Part shown: piece after piece, positions 8,651 to 17,981 of the stretch | How positions within the stretch are numbered: the stretch's first letter is position 1 | How the letters are laid out: every line of letters starts with the position of its first letter | Assembly (NCBI GenBank): GCA_964569795.1 | Contig: CAZMVB010000004.1 | Location: 129,016 to 193,015 of the forward strand | DNA length: 64,000 nt | Source of the DNA: JAHJDS01 sp964569795 | Lineage (GTDB): Bacteria; Desulfobacterota; Desulfarculia; Desulfarculales; JAHJDS01 | Reading direction: 5' to 3' | Made by a program: the position numbers and the translations under genes | Notes under the pieces: model-generated | Database searches by the model: none | Told to the model about the DNA's origin: nothing | Seen by the model: the letters and a program-made list of their open reading frames with translations, nothing else

Positions 8651-9934
8651 TGAACGGGTACCCTCATACGCCCGGCGGATCAGCTCGGCGGCGCCCTGGC
8701 CGTCGGTGGGGTACACCGCGATGCCGATGGCGACGTCCAGCCGGATCTTGCGGCCCAGGAAATCGAAAGGCCGTCTCATCCGTTTCCGGATGCGGCCGGC
8801 GAGGACGGCCGGATCATAACCGGCGCACAGATCGGGCAGGATCATGAGGAATTCGTCTCCGCCCAGCCGGGCCAGGGTGTCCTGATCCCGGCAGCAGGCG
8901 GTCAGCCGTCGGGCCGCCTCCTGGAGCGCCAGGTCCCCGGCCTCGTGGCCCAGGGAATCGTTGATCTGCTTGAAGTCGTCCAGGTCCACGGCCAGGACCG
9001 CCAGGGTTCCCCCCCGCCGCCGGGCCGCGGTCAGGGCGACCTCGAGGCGGTCGGCGGCCAGCAACCGGTTGGGCAGGCCGGTCAGGGGATCGTGCCGGGG
9101 GGAGACGCACTCGGTGTCCGGCCCCCGCCGGACCTGGGAGACGTCGTTGAGCAGACAGACGTAATTCCTGACCTGGTCTTGTCGGTCCTTGACCACCGTC
9201 ACCGTCAGCCACTCGGGATAGGCCTCCCCGTTCTTCCTCCGGTTCCAGTACTCGCCGGACCAGAAACCCCGGGTGCTCAGGTCATCCCACAACTCCTCGA
9301 GCATCTCCGAGTCGATCCGGTCGGACCGAAAGATATTGATCCCCCGGCCCAGGGTCTCTTCCGGGGTATAGCCGGTGATGGCCGTGTACGAGGAATTGAC
9401 CGACTGGACCACGCCGTCGGCGTCGGCCACGACCAGGCCCTCGATCATCTGGTCGAAGACCCCGGAGGCCATCAGTTGTTGCGGCCCGGATCGAGGCCAT
9501 TCGGTCAGGTCCTCGACGACGAACATGTAGTAATCGTCGCCGGCCCCGGGGAGCCGGACCAGGGTCGAGGTGAACTTCAGCCTGACCAGGGAATTGTCCG
9601 GCCGGCGCAGGGTCTGCTCCCAGGCGGCCTGGAAGGAATCGGCCCGGTCCGGGGTCGGCCGCCGGTGCCAGTCCACGGCCCGGTCAAAGCCCGCCACCAG
9701 GGAGGTCAGCGGCCGCGAGACCAGCTCCTCGGCCGGAGCCCCCCACATCTCGGCCAGGCGGCCGTTGACCCATAACACCTCGCCCCAGAGACTGACGTGG
9801 GCCAGGCCCAGGGATTGACGCCGGCCGGGCCGCTGGAGGGCGGTCCGCTCCCGGCGGACCAGGTGCAGCCGGGTCGGCTGTTCCCGGAGCGCGGTGTGGC
9901 TGTTGAAAAAATTGTCGCTGTCTCGTTCGGTCAC
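8642..9934 (-). CDS. PAS-PAS-GGDEF diguanylate cyclase
   Basis: 430 residues. Two PAS-type sensor domains come first (about 45-145, then 155-265 with VVQSVNSSYTAITGYTPEE). A GGDEF domain follows from HDPLTGLPNRLLAADRLE, with AVDLDDFKQINDSLGHEAGD and the intact active site RLGGDEFLMILPD. RDQD lies five residues before GGDEF, matching the inhibitory I-site spacing. Predicted to make cyclic-di-GMP in response to an unknown signal; no transmembrane segment is seen, so probably cytoplasmic. The start is a GTG with weak ribosome-binding sequence and is uncertain. Transcribed convergently with sdhB. Confidence 0.9.
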   Translation of the reverse strand: MTERDSDNFFNSHTALREQPTRLHLVRRERTALQRPGRRQSLGLAHVSLWGEVLWVNGRLAEMWGAPAEELVSRPLTSLVAGFDRAVDWHRRPTPDRADSFQAAWEQTLRRPDNSLVRLKFTSTLVRLPGAGDDYYMFVVEDLTEWPRSGPQQLMASGVFDQMIEGLVVADADGVVQSVNSSYTAITGYTPEETLGRGINIFRSDRIDSEMLEELWDDLSTRGFWSGEYWNRRKNGEAYPEWLTVTVVKDRQDQVRNYVCLLNDVSQVRRGPDTECVSPRHDPLTGLPNRLLAADRLEVALTAARRRGGTLAVLAVDLDDFKQINDSLGHEAGDLALQEAARRLTACCRDQDTLARLGGDEFLMILPDLCAGYDPAVLAGRIRKRMRRPFDFLGRKIRLDVAIGIAVYPTDGQGAAELIRRAYEGTRSSG

Positions 9935-10100
9935 GGGTCGTTGCTGGTTGTGGCGGTGACAGACATTTCGGCAAACGGGGGCCGGGCGGCCGGCCTCCCT
10001 CCCCAGGTGCTCCTACCTCAAGTATTACACGTTTTCCACGAATTACAACCCAATGACGGTCGAGGCCGATTGCCCCGGGCCGCGGCGTTCCCTTTGACAC

Positions 10101-11390
10101 TCAGGTCCTGGTGCTCGTTTCCAAGAGGTGACAGAAACCGGCGTATTCCTCGGCGGTGCAGGACCGGCCCACGGCCCACTTGAGGGTGATCGGGGCCAGG
10201 AGCGTGGTCAGGAAGGCCATCAGCACCAGGGCCGAGAACTGATCTCCGGTGAGCAAGGGCTCCCGGAACGCCGGGGAGTGAACGGCGTTCCAGAAAGTGC
10301 CCGGGCTGAAATCCTGAAGGAACAGCTTGTCGCTGAGGCCGACGACCACCGAGGCCACCGCCAGCTCGACCGCCCCCCGGCCGTTCATGCCGAACCCGAC
10401 CACCGCCGCCTCCCAGCGGTTGTGGCCGAACAGCCGGAGCGGGAGCCCGGAACCGATCAGCTTGCCCGCCACGGCGATGGCCGTCAGCGCCAGGGTGAAC
10501 CACAGAAAACGCGGGTCCAGGGAGAGGTGGAGGTGGAACGACAGCGAGACGAAGAAGGTCGGCACCAGAAAGCCGTAGGCCATGCCGTAGAACCGGTCGG
10601 CGATGGCCTCATAGACCTTCTGGTCCATGATCTCCTCCCGCACGAACTGGCCGGCCAGGAAGGCGCCGATGATCAGGTGCAGCCCGGCCAGCTCGGCCAG
10701 ATAGGCCATGGCCAGGGCGACCCCGATGGCGAAGGTGAAGCTCTTGCCCTCCTCGTCGGTCAGGCGGCGGGTCAAGGGCGGCATGACCAGGTAGCCGATC
10801 AGGATCGTCAGGCCGAAGAACAGCCCGACCTTGAGCAGGATCAACAGCAGGCCGGCCAGGTCCAGACTCCCGGCCCGGGCCAGGCCGAGCAGAATCGAGA
10901 GGCCGATCAGGGACAGGATGTTGTCGATGATCGCCGCGCCGATGATGATGTAACCGACCTCGCTTTTGTTGATGCGCAGGGACTGGAGGACCACGGACTG
11001 AATGGCGATGGCCGAGACCGAGATGCCCAGGCCCACGAACAACGACTGCATCACCGTCCCGCCGAAGGCCAGGGTCAGCGCCAGTCCCAGGCCGAAGGGC
11101 AGCACGAAGCCGCCCACGGCCACGCCCAGGGACGGCCAGATGTGCCGGAGCAGGGCCTTGGGGTCCATCTCCATGCCGGCGTAGAACATGACGAAGAAGA
11201 TGCCGAAGTCGGCCATCAGCTCCAGGGGCTCCGAGGCGGTGATCAGACCGAACACCGCCGGACCCAAGAGCAGCCCGGCCAGCATCTGGCCGAGCATGGC
11301 CGGCAGGCCCAGCCGGATGAAGACCGTGCCCGCCGCCCAGGCCGCGGCCAGGATGACCATCAACCTGACCATCAAATCCGGGGTGATCAT
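10101..11390 (-). CDS. Cation:proton antiporter, CPA2/KefB type
   Basis: 429 residues with about 12-13 hydrophobic segments and no C-terminal TrkA-N domain, so membrane part only. Family signatures: GLPAMLGQMLAGLLLGPAVF, GIFFVMFYAGMEMDP, the unwound-helix region IIIGAAIIDNILSLIGL and FGMNGRGAVELAVASVVV. Exchanges Na+ or K+ for H+ across the inner membrane. Good ribosome binding site GGGAGGCGAG directly before the ATG at 11390. Divergent from the YeeE/YedE genes. Ion specificity is not readable. Confidence 0.9.
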   Translation of the reverse strand: MITPDLMVRLMVILAAAWAAGTVFIRLGLPAMLGQMLAGLLLGPAVFGLITASEPLELMADFGIFFVMFYAGMEMDPKALLRHIWPSLGVAVGGFVLPFGLGLALTLAFGGTVMQSLFVGLGISVSAIAIQSVVLQSLRINKSEVGYIIIGAAIIDNILSLIGLSILLGLARAGSLDLAGLLLILLKVGLFFGLTILIGYLVMPPLTRRLTDEEGKSFTFAIGVALAMAYLAELAGLHLIIGAFLAGQFVREEIMDQKVYEAIADRFYGMAYGFLVPTFFVSLSFHLHLSLDPRFLWFTLALTAIAVAGKLIGSGLPLRLFGHNRWEAAVVGFGMNGRGAVELAVASVVVGLSDKLFLQDFSPGTFWNAVHSPAFREPLLTGDQFSALVLMAFLTTLLAPITLKWAVGRSCTAEEYAGFCHLLETSTRT

Positions 11391-11514
11391 CTCGCCTCCC
11401 GTCCGGCGTCCGCCGCCGTGTAGATTTCATCCTACCGGCCCGTCGGCGCCGGGGCAAGGGGGGCCGGCCCGAGGCCGGTCGCCTTTCCCGGACGGCCGAA
11501 TCCCGGGGGCGGGG

Positions 11515-11543
11515 TTGCTTTTCGGCCGGCCTTTCCCTAATAT
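11515..11543 (+). promoter_or_regulatory. Putative sigma-70 promoter for the YeeE/YedE operon
   Basis: TTGCTT (11515-11520), 17-base spacer, TAATAT (11538-11543), 48 bases ahead of the first gene, which also has AAGGAGG as ribosome binding site. Confidence 0.6.
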
Positions 11544-11591
11544 TTGATAAAAGCGACTACGCCCACCTGATTTACCGACAAGGAGGCCATT

Positions 11592-12251
11592 ATGGGTCAG
11601 GACAAGGGTTACTGGAACCCTTACCTTTGCGGCGCGCTATTGGGCCTGGTGCTGCTGTTGGCGTTCGTCCTCATGGGCCGGGGCATCGGCTCGTCCAGCG
11701 GCGTGGCCCGGGTCGGGGCGGGATTGATCGAACTGGTCGCCCCCCGGCACGTCGAGGGCAACCTCTATTGGGGTCCGCCGCCGGCCGCGGTCAAACGGCA
11801 ATATATCGAGGCCTGGCAGGCGGTTTTGACGCTGAAAAAGGCCAAGACCACCGGGGCCGCCCTGGCCGACGCGGAGAGGAAGCTGTCCCGGGCCGACGCC
11901 CGAAGGCAACTTTCCCGGAGCTGGTCCACCCCGACGCGGACCCCCTGGGACGGCTGGCTGGTCTGGGAGATCCTGGGCGTCCTGTTCGGCGGCTTTTTCT
12001 CGGCCTGGATCGCCGGGCGGTTGAAGGTGGGCGTCGATAAAGGACCGAACATCAGTTCGGGACCGAGACTGCTCCTGGCCCTGGGCGGCGGCATCATCTC
12101 CGGCTGGGCCACCCGCCTGGCGGCCGGCTGCACCTCGGGACAGGCCCTGACCGGCGGGGCGACCCTGGCCGTGGGCAGTTGGGCCTTCATGTTCGCCGTG
12201 TTCGCCGGGGCCTACGGCGCGGCCTATTTCGTGAGGAGGCAATGGTCATGA
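11592..12251 (+). CDS. YeeE/YedE family membrane protein, first half-transporter
   Basis: 219 residues, about half the length of full YeeE/YedE (TsuA) thiosulfate transporters. Several membrane helices; the family motif is GWATRLAAGCTSGQALTGGA near residue 175, with the conserved Cys in a GC dipeptide. An extra soluble loop of roughly 80 residues (about 50-130) lies between the first helix and the motif half. Known relatives move thiosulfate or related sulfur species across the inner membrane for sulfur assimilation or persulfide chemistry. Overlaps the next gene by four bases (ATGA), so the two products probably assemble as a pair. Confidence 0.85.
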   Translation: MGQDKGYWNPYLCGALLGLVLLLAFVLMGRGIGSSSGVARVGAGLIELVAPRHVEGNLYWGPPPAAVKRQYIEAWQAVLTLKKAKTTGAALADAERKLSRADARRQLSRSWSTPTRTPWDGWLVWEILGVLFGGFFSAWIAGRLKVGVDKGPNISSGPRLLLALGGGIISGWATRLAAGCTSGQALTGGATLAVGSWAFMFAVFAGAYGAAYFVRRQWS

Positions 12252-12883
12252 TCGATATCCTGTCCTTGACCGCGATGTCGGTCTGGCTGCCGGCGATGAA
12301 GGTGCCGGTCGTCCATCCGGCCACCTCTTTCATGGGCATCGAGATCGCCCTGCTGATCGGCTTCTTGTTCGGGATCGTCCTGGAGCGGGCCGGCTTCGGC
12401 AATCCCCGAAAGCTGACCGACGTCTTCTATCTGCGGGACATGGCCGTACTCCGGGTGATGTTCACGGCCGTGGTCGTGGCCATGCTGGGCCTGTTGTATC
12501 TGGCCTGGTTCGGCTGGCTGGACCTCTCCCGGGTCCACATGCCGGCCACCTTTTTGTGGGCCCAGATCATCGGCGGGCTGGGGATGGGCGTCGGCTTCGT
12601 CGTCGGCGGTTACTGCCCGACGACCTCGCTGGTGTCCACCGTGTCCGGCCGGATCGACGGCCTGGTCTTCACCGCGGGGATGGTGATCGGTTCGATCATC
12701 TGGGCCGAGGGCTACGGCCTGTGGAAGGGACTGCGGCTGATCGGCTACTACGGCGCATACCGGCTGGACGGGCTGCTGGGGCTGCCCCTGGGGATCGTCG
12801 CCCTGCTGGTGGTCGTCCTGGCCGTGGTGGCCTTTGTGGTGGCCGGGCGCCTCGAGGGGATTTTCGAGAAAAAGAAGGCCTGA
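12248..12883 (+). CDS. YeeE/YedE family membrane protein, second half-transporter
   Basis: 211 residues from the ATG at 12248, chosen because GAGGAGG lies 8 bases upstream; an ATG at 12242 is only 2 bases from that site. Hydrophobic throughout, with GFLFGIVLERAGFGNPRKL and VVGGYCPTTSLVSTVSGRID, which supplies the second conserved Cys motif. Partner of the preceding half-transporter; together they make up the two homologous halves of a full-size YeeE/YedE protein. Substrate, probably a sulfur compound, is an inference from the family. Confidence 0.86.
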   Translation: MIDILSLTAMSVWLPAMKVPVVHPATSFMGIEIALLIGFLFGIVLERAGFGNPRKLTDVFYLRDMAVLRVMFTAVVVAMLGLLYLAWFGWLDLSRVHMPATFLWAQIIGGLGMGVGFVVGGYCPTTSLVSTVSGRIDGLVFTAGMVIGSIIWAEGYGLWKGLRLIGYYGAYRLDGLLGLPLGIVALLVVVLAVVAFVVAGRLEGIFEKKKA

Positions 12884-12924
12884 TCCGGGCCTGAACCGAT
12901 GCAGACAAGGAGTTGCAGAAAACC

Positions 12925-13179
12925 ATGACCAAGATCAAGACATGGATGTGGGCCGGCGTGCTCGTGGTCCTGGCGGCGGTTCTGGCCGTGGTCAATCCGT
13001 CGTTTCTGACGGCCACCGAGCCCGGCGCCCCGCCGGCCAAACCGGCCGTCACGGCGCCCCAGCCCAAGGTCAAGAAACCTCAGCCGACGTCCACGACCCA
13101 GCCGGCCAAGAAGCCGGCCAAAAAGCAACCGTCGGCCGCCTCGCCCATTCCGCCCACTCCGCCGGACGAGGGCTGCTGA
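12925..13179 (+). CDS. Small Pro/Lys/Ala-rich membrane-anchored protein, unknown
   Basis: 84 residues from the ATG at 12925, with AAGGAG 12 bases upstream. One N-terminal hydrophobic segment (MWAGVLVVLAAVLAVVN) is followed by a disordered tail rich in Pro, Ala and Lys, ending in PPDEGC with a terminal Cys. It probably tethers to the inner membrane with the tail in the periplasm. Third gene of the YeeE/YedE operon, followed by a terminator. No family recognised; the terminal Cys beside sulfur transporters is suggestive but unproven. Confidence 0.65.
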   Translation: MTKIKTWMWAGVLVVLAAVLAVVNPSFLTATEPGAPPAKPAVTAPQPKVKKPQPTSTTQPAKKPAKKQPSAASPIPPTPPDEGC

Positions 13180-13199
13180 TCGCCGCCCGGGAAGGCGAC

Positions 13200-13228
13200 T
13201 GACCGGGGGCCCGCCCCCGGTCAGGCCT
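13200..13228. terminator. Bidirectional terminator between convergent operons
   Basis: Perfect 10-bp stem TGACCGGGGG / CCCCCGGTCA with a 4-base loop, followed on the plus strand by GGCCTTTT. It overlaps the stop codon of the large minus-strand gene at 13221-13223. Confidence 0.65.
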
Positions 13229-16200
13229 TTTCGTCCAGTTCGTCCCAGTCGGCCCGGCCCTCGCGCTCCGCCTCGGCCCGGTCCAGTTCCTCGGCCCGGG
13301 CGTCGAATTTCTGGGCGACGATCCGGGCCACGTTCCGGCCCAGATAATCCCGCTCCTGGCGCAGGATGACCTTGATCTGCTCCCACAGGCCCTCCAGGTC
13401 GGTCCGGGTGGCGGCCTCCTGGATCTGTTTGAAGAAGCCGACCACCCGCCAGTTGCGGATCCGCTCCAGATTCAGCTCCAGGGAGTCCTTGAGCAGCAGC
13501 AGTTGTTCGCCGGTCAGGCCCGCCTCCCGGGTCCGCTCCCGGGCGGCGTCGTAAACGGCCGTCAGGGTCTTGATGTTCTGGGCCCGTCTCATCTTCAGGC
13601 CGGCCTGCTGGCAGATCTGCTCGACCAGCCGGTGGCGGTGACGCTCGAAGGCCCGGGTCAAGCGGTTCTGGTGGTAGAGGGTATCGGTCGAGGTGAGCTG
13701 CAGGTCCTGGAGCGAGCGCTCGTAGAACTGGTTGAGTTCGTCCAGGTCGGTGGTCTGCTCCAGGGCGGCCAGTTGCTTGTCGATGGGCGTCGGGTCGGTC
13801 AGGGTCAGGCTCACCGCCCCGGCGTCCTTCCGATACCTCAGCCCGAAGCCGCGGGGACCGCCGACCACGGAGGCCAGGCCGTCCTCGGCGAGCAGTCTGT
13901 CAGCCGGTATCTGGGACAGGATCTGGTTGACGGCCTCGAACAGCCAGTCGATCACCCGGGCCAGGCCGCGGAAATCGACGGTGAACTCGGCGGCTTCGTT
14001 CTCGGTCCGGTCGTCGGCCGCCCGGAGTCCCAGCAGGAGCAGCTTGATCTGGTTCTCGTAGGTCAAGAAGGAGGCGGCCTGGCCGTAGCCCAGGACCCGC
14101 AGGTTGGGTCGCCGCTGGGACAGCCGGCCGAGGATGGCCATCTGAACGGCGCGGTCCTGCCGACGGAAAGCGCGGTAGAGCAGGTGGGACTCGAAGACCT
14201 CCTTCTCGAAGGCGGCCTGGCCGACCGACCTCAGCCCCTTGCGGCGGTAGAGATACAAGAGCGGCAGGCCCAGCCGGTACAGCTCCAGGTCGGCGAAGTC
14301 CACCAGCCTCAGACCCCTCAGCCGGAGCAGCCTCTCCAGGGCCAGCACCCGCCGGCCCTGGGCCAGATTGAACTCGTCCTCGGGGGCGGGCGTCTGGTCC
14401 AGGATGTCGAAGAAGGACGGGGCCGTCTGGCCCTGTTTCTTGGCGGTGCGATAGCGGTTGACGGCCAGCAGTATCCGGGACCGCTCGGCGGCCCTTTGCC
14501 GCTCGACCGTCTCCCAGGTCAGATTTCCCCGCATGACCTCCAGGGCGCTGTCGTAGAGACGCAGGAAGCGCTCGACCAGGTACTCGGCCACCAGGGATTC
14601 GTCCCGGGCCGAGATGTCGATGACGCTCATCAGCAGGGCGGCGGTGACCAGCCCCTCGTCGCCGGTGTCGGTCAACTCGGCCAGTTGGGTCAGGCCGGCC
14701 CCGCCGAACAGGACGTGATGGAACAGGTTGTGGCTTCGGATGAGGCTGACCACGGTGTCGGCCGTGGCCGGGTCGGCGCCCAGGCGCGTCAGGACCTCGG
14801 GGTGGTTGGCCAGATACCGGCTCCCGATGACCCCGTGGTGAAAGAAGGCCTCGTCGCCCCCCAGTCCGACCCAGGCCTCGGGCCGGCGTCCCACGTCCTG
14901 GAGGACCTCGGCCAGGGTTATGGCCTGGAGCAGGGAAGGCACGGCCCGGATCCGCTCGGCCATGGCCTCGATCCGTCTCAGCTTCATCGGCGACAGCCCG
15001 ACGGCGCCCACCGAGTCGGGGCCGAAGGCCTGCCGGGCCTTGAGATTGAGCAGCTTCAGGTCCTGGAAGTCGGCCGGACGGCCCGAGATTAGGGCCTCGA
15101 ACTTGCCCAGGCACCGTAGCGTCATCGGGAAATCGAAGGCCAGGCTGTCCGGGGGGGTGTCCGTGGCCGGGGCCGGGACCGGCTCGAGTTGGGGGATCAA
15201 GAATCCCAGGACCCGGGGGCACAGGACCGAGAACCGCCGGATGTCGGTGTGGACCGCGCCGGGCTCGAGCAGGCGGGGCAGGAACACCCGCCGCATCCTG
15301 TCGGTCAGCCGCTCCATTTCCCGCCGCCAGCCGGGGAAGATCGTCTCCCAGGAGCGGCCGGGCGAGGGGGCGTGGCGGCGGGGGGCAAAGAACAGTTGGA
15401 GGTCGGTCAGCAGCGTCTCGAGTCGGTTCAGGGCGTCGGCCGGGATGCGGTCCAGCCGAAGCGGAGACAGCCGCTTGAGCAGGGTGTCCATCTCCTTCAG
15501 TTCGGTCCCGGCGTCGATGTAGGACACGTTCATCGCCCGGGTCTCGGGATCGACGCTCAGCCGCAGGCCGGTGTGGGCCACGAACACGCTGCGCCCCCGG
15601 GCCAGATCGGTGTGCCAGGCCGCCAGCTTGCCCGGGGCCAGGACCTGGGGGCCCAGGCCGGCCAGATCGGCGGTCAGCTTGGCCAGCCGCTTCTGGTTGG
15701 CGGCCGGGTCGGACTGGACCAGGGAATTGAAGTTGATCGGCCTCAGCCCGGCCGCGCCGATGGCGATCCAGAGCAGGATGAACCCGAACTCGCTGCCCAG
15801 GACGGGCAGCAGATCGCCCGTGCCGTGGAACTCCCCGGACAGCAGGTGGGAGAAGAAGTAATAGTCGCCGGGATAGTCGTCCGGGTAGTAATGGTCGTGG
15901 AAGCGCCGGGCGATGTCCACCAGCTTGTGCGTCGCCTGGAGGCGGGACAGTTTCTGGGGATCGTCGTCGGACAGGACCTCGACCTGATGGGGCCCCTTGT
16001 CCATCAAGTCCATCCAGGTGTCCAGATGGTCGAACAGGTTGAACAGCTTGAGCAGGCGCCGGACGGCCACGGGGAGCACCCCGCCGGCCTGACTCATCCG
16101 GGCGTCGGCCAAAGACTTCCAGCTCAGATCCGGGTCGGCCGCCACCCGGACGGCGTCGTCGTAGAGGTTGATCATCTCGCGGACCTGGCCGTGGTCCAGG

Positions 16201-17981
16201 CTCCCGGCCCGGGCGGTGGCCTCGACGATGGACATCAGCCGATGGATCCGGAGCCGGGCGATGATCTCGTCCAGGTCCGTCCCGGCCGTCCGGTCGGTCA
16301 GGGGGGCCAGGGTTTCCTCGGGTAACTTGCCCACGGTCACCCGGGTCAGGGTGGTGTGTCCCCGGATGATCAGCAGCACCTCCCGGATCAGGGCCTCGTC
16401 CAGCCCGTACAGGGCCAGTTTGGGCAGGTGGCGGATCATGGGCACGGTCGAGGCCTCGCCGGTCCAGGGCGCCAGGTGACCGGCCAGACGCGACAGCCGG
16501 GCGCGCTGCTGAACCAGCCGCCAGACGTCGGACAGGAGGGGATGGCTCCAGGGGGCGTCCTCGATCGGCTTGCGGAAGCGGAACCACTCCGAGCCGGTGA
16601 CCTGGGCCAGGCTGTCCTGCTGGACCCGGCTCAGGATGTCCAGGACCCGGTCCAGGTACCCGAACGAGTCCACCTCGGGGCCGACCAGGGACAGGGGACA
16701 CCCGCCCAGGCCCTGGCGGTCGATCTCGGTCTGGAGCCGCCCCAGGTCCACGGGCGTCTTTCGTTTTTCGCCCCGGAAGACGATCATCGTCTCGGGCAGG
16801 CCGCCCTCGACCTCGACCATGGCCGACCATTCCTGCCGGAGCGGTTCGGGCAGGAGCCGCCGGGCCTCGATGGTGTTGAACAGCGGCCTCAAAAACCGGT
16901 GGAGCAGGTCCCGAAAGTCGGGGCAGGCCCCCCGGCGGGGGCGCAGGTCGGCGTATTCCAGCCGGTTGATCTGGGACAGGGACAGCTCCCCGGGGGACCG
17001 GTCCTCGAGCAGCCGGCGCACGGTGTCGCTGGTCCCCGGCGGTCCGGCCAGGTAGGCCTCCAGATCGGCCTGATCCACGGTGAAGGTCCGGTTCCGGGTG
17101 AGTTGGTAGCGCCGGACCGTCCGGTAGAGGTGGGTGAAGGCCAGGAAGGCCTTGAGCTGGCGCAGGGTCTTGAACCGGACCCGCACCTGCCGGCCCGGCC
17201 CGGCCAGGGGGCGCCTCAGAACGGCCAGGAACTCCCCGCCCTCGACCAGGCGGTCGTGGATCAGGTTCAGCAGATAAAAGACGTAATCCTCCAGGGCCCG
17301 GCCCTGGGGCCACGCCCCGGGATTCAGCCGGGCCGCCGCGTGCCGGGCGAAATCAAAGGGGTTCCAGATCAGCACCGCCACGTCCAGCAGCGGCCCGGTG
17401 TCCTGGAGGGACTCCAGGGAGTCCAGGGCGACCAGCTTGAAGTCCGGGAACCGGCCGATCAACTCGGCCGCCAGCAGGTCCCCCTCGGGGGCGATCAGGC
17501 CCAGGGTCAAATGCTCGGTCAGGCGCCGGGCCAGGATGTCCCGGAGGTAGTTTTCCACCTGATGGGCCCGGAACTGGACGTCGGCCAGGGTCCGGGCCAC
17601 CACCTGGTGGGGAATGAGGTAGTACCGCTGTCCGGTCCGGGCGTAGCGGGTCAACAGCCCCAGGGATTTGAGGATCTCGTTGAGCCGGCGCCAGTGGCGG
17701 GAGGCCTCGGCCGGGTCGAGGTAGTCGATGCCCTCGAAGGCCTCCTGGAGGGAGGGCTGGACCATGGTCTCGTAGATCCCCAGGCCGTAGGCGTTGCCTC
17801 CGGACGGGGTGGGCAGGAAGTCGGGGTGATTGAAGGCGGCGAAGGTCCCGACCAGGACGTCGGCCGGATCGATGCCCAGTTCGTCGAACTGGTGGGGCGG
17901 GATGAGGTCGTAAGTCCCTCCCGTCAGGGGCCGCCCGGCAGTAGCTCCGGGTTCCGGTTCGGTCGGTGGCCTGGGGGCCAT
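13221..17981 (-). CDS. Very large (1586 aa) protein of unknown function with a degenerate HD-like region
   Basis: I do not recognise a named family. The protein looks soluble and alpha-helical, with no signal peptide or membrane segment. Around residues 150-260 a stretch (ELIGRFPDFKLVALDS, then LLDVAVLIWNPFDF and LVEGGEFLAVLRR) resembles a methyltransferase-like Rossmann fold lacking clear motifs. Around 1020-1130 the spacing of LQDVGR, HHGVIGSRYL, LIRSHNLFHH and LMSVIDISARDE follows an HD-phosphohydrolase domain in which the HD pair is replaced by QD, as in catalytically dead HD or GlnD-like domains. The C-terminal 250 residues are charged and helical. Codon use is like its neighbours, so it seems native. 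It stands alone between a terminator and a long intergenic region. Confidence 0.8.
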   Translation of the reverse strand: MAPRPPTEPEPGATAGRPLTGGTYDLIPPHQFDELGIDPADVLVGTFAAFNHPDFLPTPSGGNAYGLGIYETMVQPSLQEAFEGIDYLDPAEASRHWRRLNEILKSLGLLTRYARTGQRYYLIPHQVVARTLADVQFRAHQVENYLRDILARRLTEHLTLGLIAPEGDLLAAELIGRFPDFKLVALDSLESLQDTGPLLDVAVLIWNPFDFARHAAARLNPGAWPQGRALEDYVFYLLNLIHDRLVEGGEFLAVLRRPLAGPGRQVRVRFKTLRQLKAFLAFTHLYRTVRRYQLTRNRTFTVDQADLEAYLAGPPGTSDTVRRLLEDRSPGELSLSQINRLEYADLRPRRGACPDFRDLLHRFLRPLFNTIEARRLLPEPLRQEWSAMVEVEGGLPETMIVFRGEKRKTPVDLGRLQTEIDRQGLGGCPLSLVGPEVDSFGYLDRVLDILSRVQQDSLAQVTGSEWFRFRKPIEDAPWSHPLLSDVWRLVQQRARLSRLAGHLAPWTGEASTVPMIRHLPKLALYGLDEALIREVLLIIRGHTTLTRVTVGKLPEETLAPLTDRTAGTDLDEIIARLRIHRLMSIVEATARAGSLDHGQVREMINLYDDAVRVAADPDLSWKSLADARMSQAGGVLPVAVRRLLKLFNLFDHLDTWMDLMDKGPHQVEVLSDDDPQKLSRLQATHKLVDIARRFHDHYYPDDYPGDYYFFSHLLSGEFHGTGDLLPVLGSEFGFILLWIAIGAAGLRPINFNSLVQSDPAANQKRLAKLTADLAGLGPQVLAPGKLAAWHTDLARGRSVFVAHTGLRLSVDPETRAMNVSYIDAGTELKEMDTLLKRLSPLRLDRIPADALNRLETLLTDLQLFFAPRRHAPSPGRSWETIFPGWRREMERLTDRMRRVFLPRLLEPGAVHTDIRRFSVLCPRVLGFLIPQLEPVPAPATDTPPDSLAFDFPMTLRCLGKFEALISGRPADFQDLKLLNLKARQAFGPDSVGAVGLSPMKLRRIEAMAERIRAVPSLLQAITLAEVLQDVGRRPEAWVGLGGDEAFFHHGVIGSRYLANHPEVLTRLGADPATADTVVSLIRSHNLFHHVLFGGAGLTQLAELTDTGDEGLVTAALLMSVIDISARDESLVAEYLVERFLRLYDSALEVMRGNLTWETVERQRAAERSRILLAVNRYRTAKKQGQTAPSFFDILDQTPAPEDEFNLAQGRRVLALERLLRLRGLRLVDFADLELYRLGLPLLYLYRRKGLRSVGQAAFEKEVFESHLLYRAFRRQDRAVQMAILGRLSQRRPNLRVLGYGQAASFLTYENQIKLLLLGLRAADDRTENEAAEFTVDFRGLARVIDWLFEAVNQILSQIPADRLLAEDGLASVVGGPRGFGLRYRKDAGAVSLTLTDPTPIDKQLAALEQTTDLDELNQFYERSLQDLQLTSTDTLYHQNRLTRAFERHRHRLVEQICQQAGLKMRRAQNIKTLTAVYDAARERTREAGLTGEQLLLLKDSLELNLERIRNWRVVGFFKQIQEAATRTDLEGLWEQIKVILRQERDYLGRNVARIVAQKFDARAEELDRAEAEREGRADWDELDEKA

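Noticed and set aside
10128..11423. Plus-strand frame of 431 codons over the antiporter gene
   Set aside because: Gln/Gly/Arg/His-rich antisense shadow without any family motif; similar long antisense frames over trp, aro and pur genes were rejected for the same reason.
13177..13179. TGA after GC in the small YeeE-operon protein as a selenocysteine codon
   Set aside because: The read-through frame is low-complexity Pro/Arg and enters the terminator; no selenocysteine insertion hairpin fits right after it.
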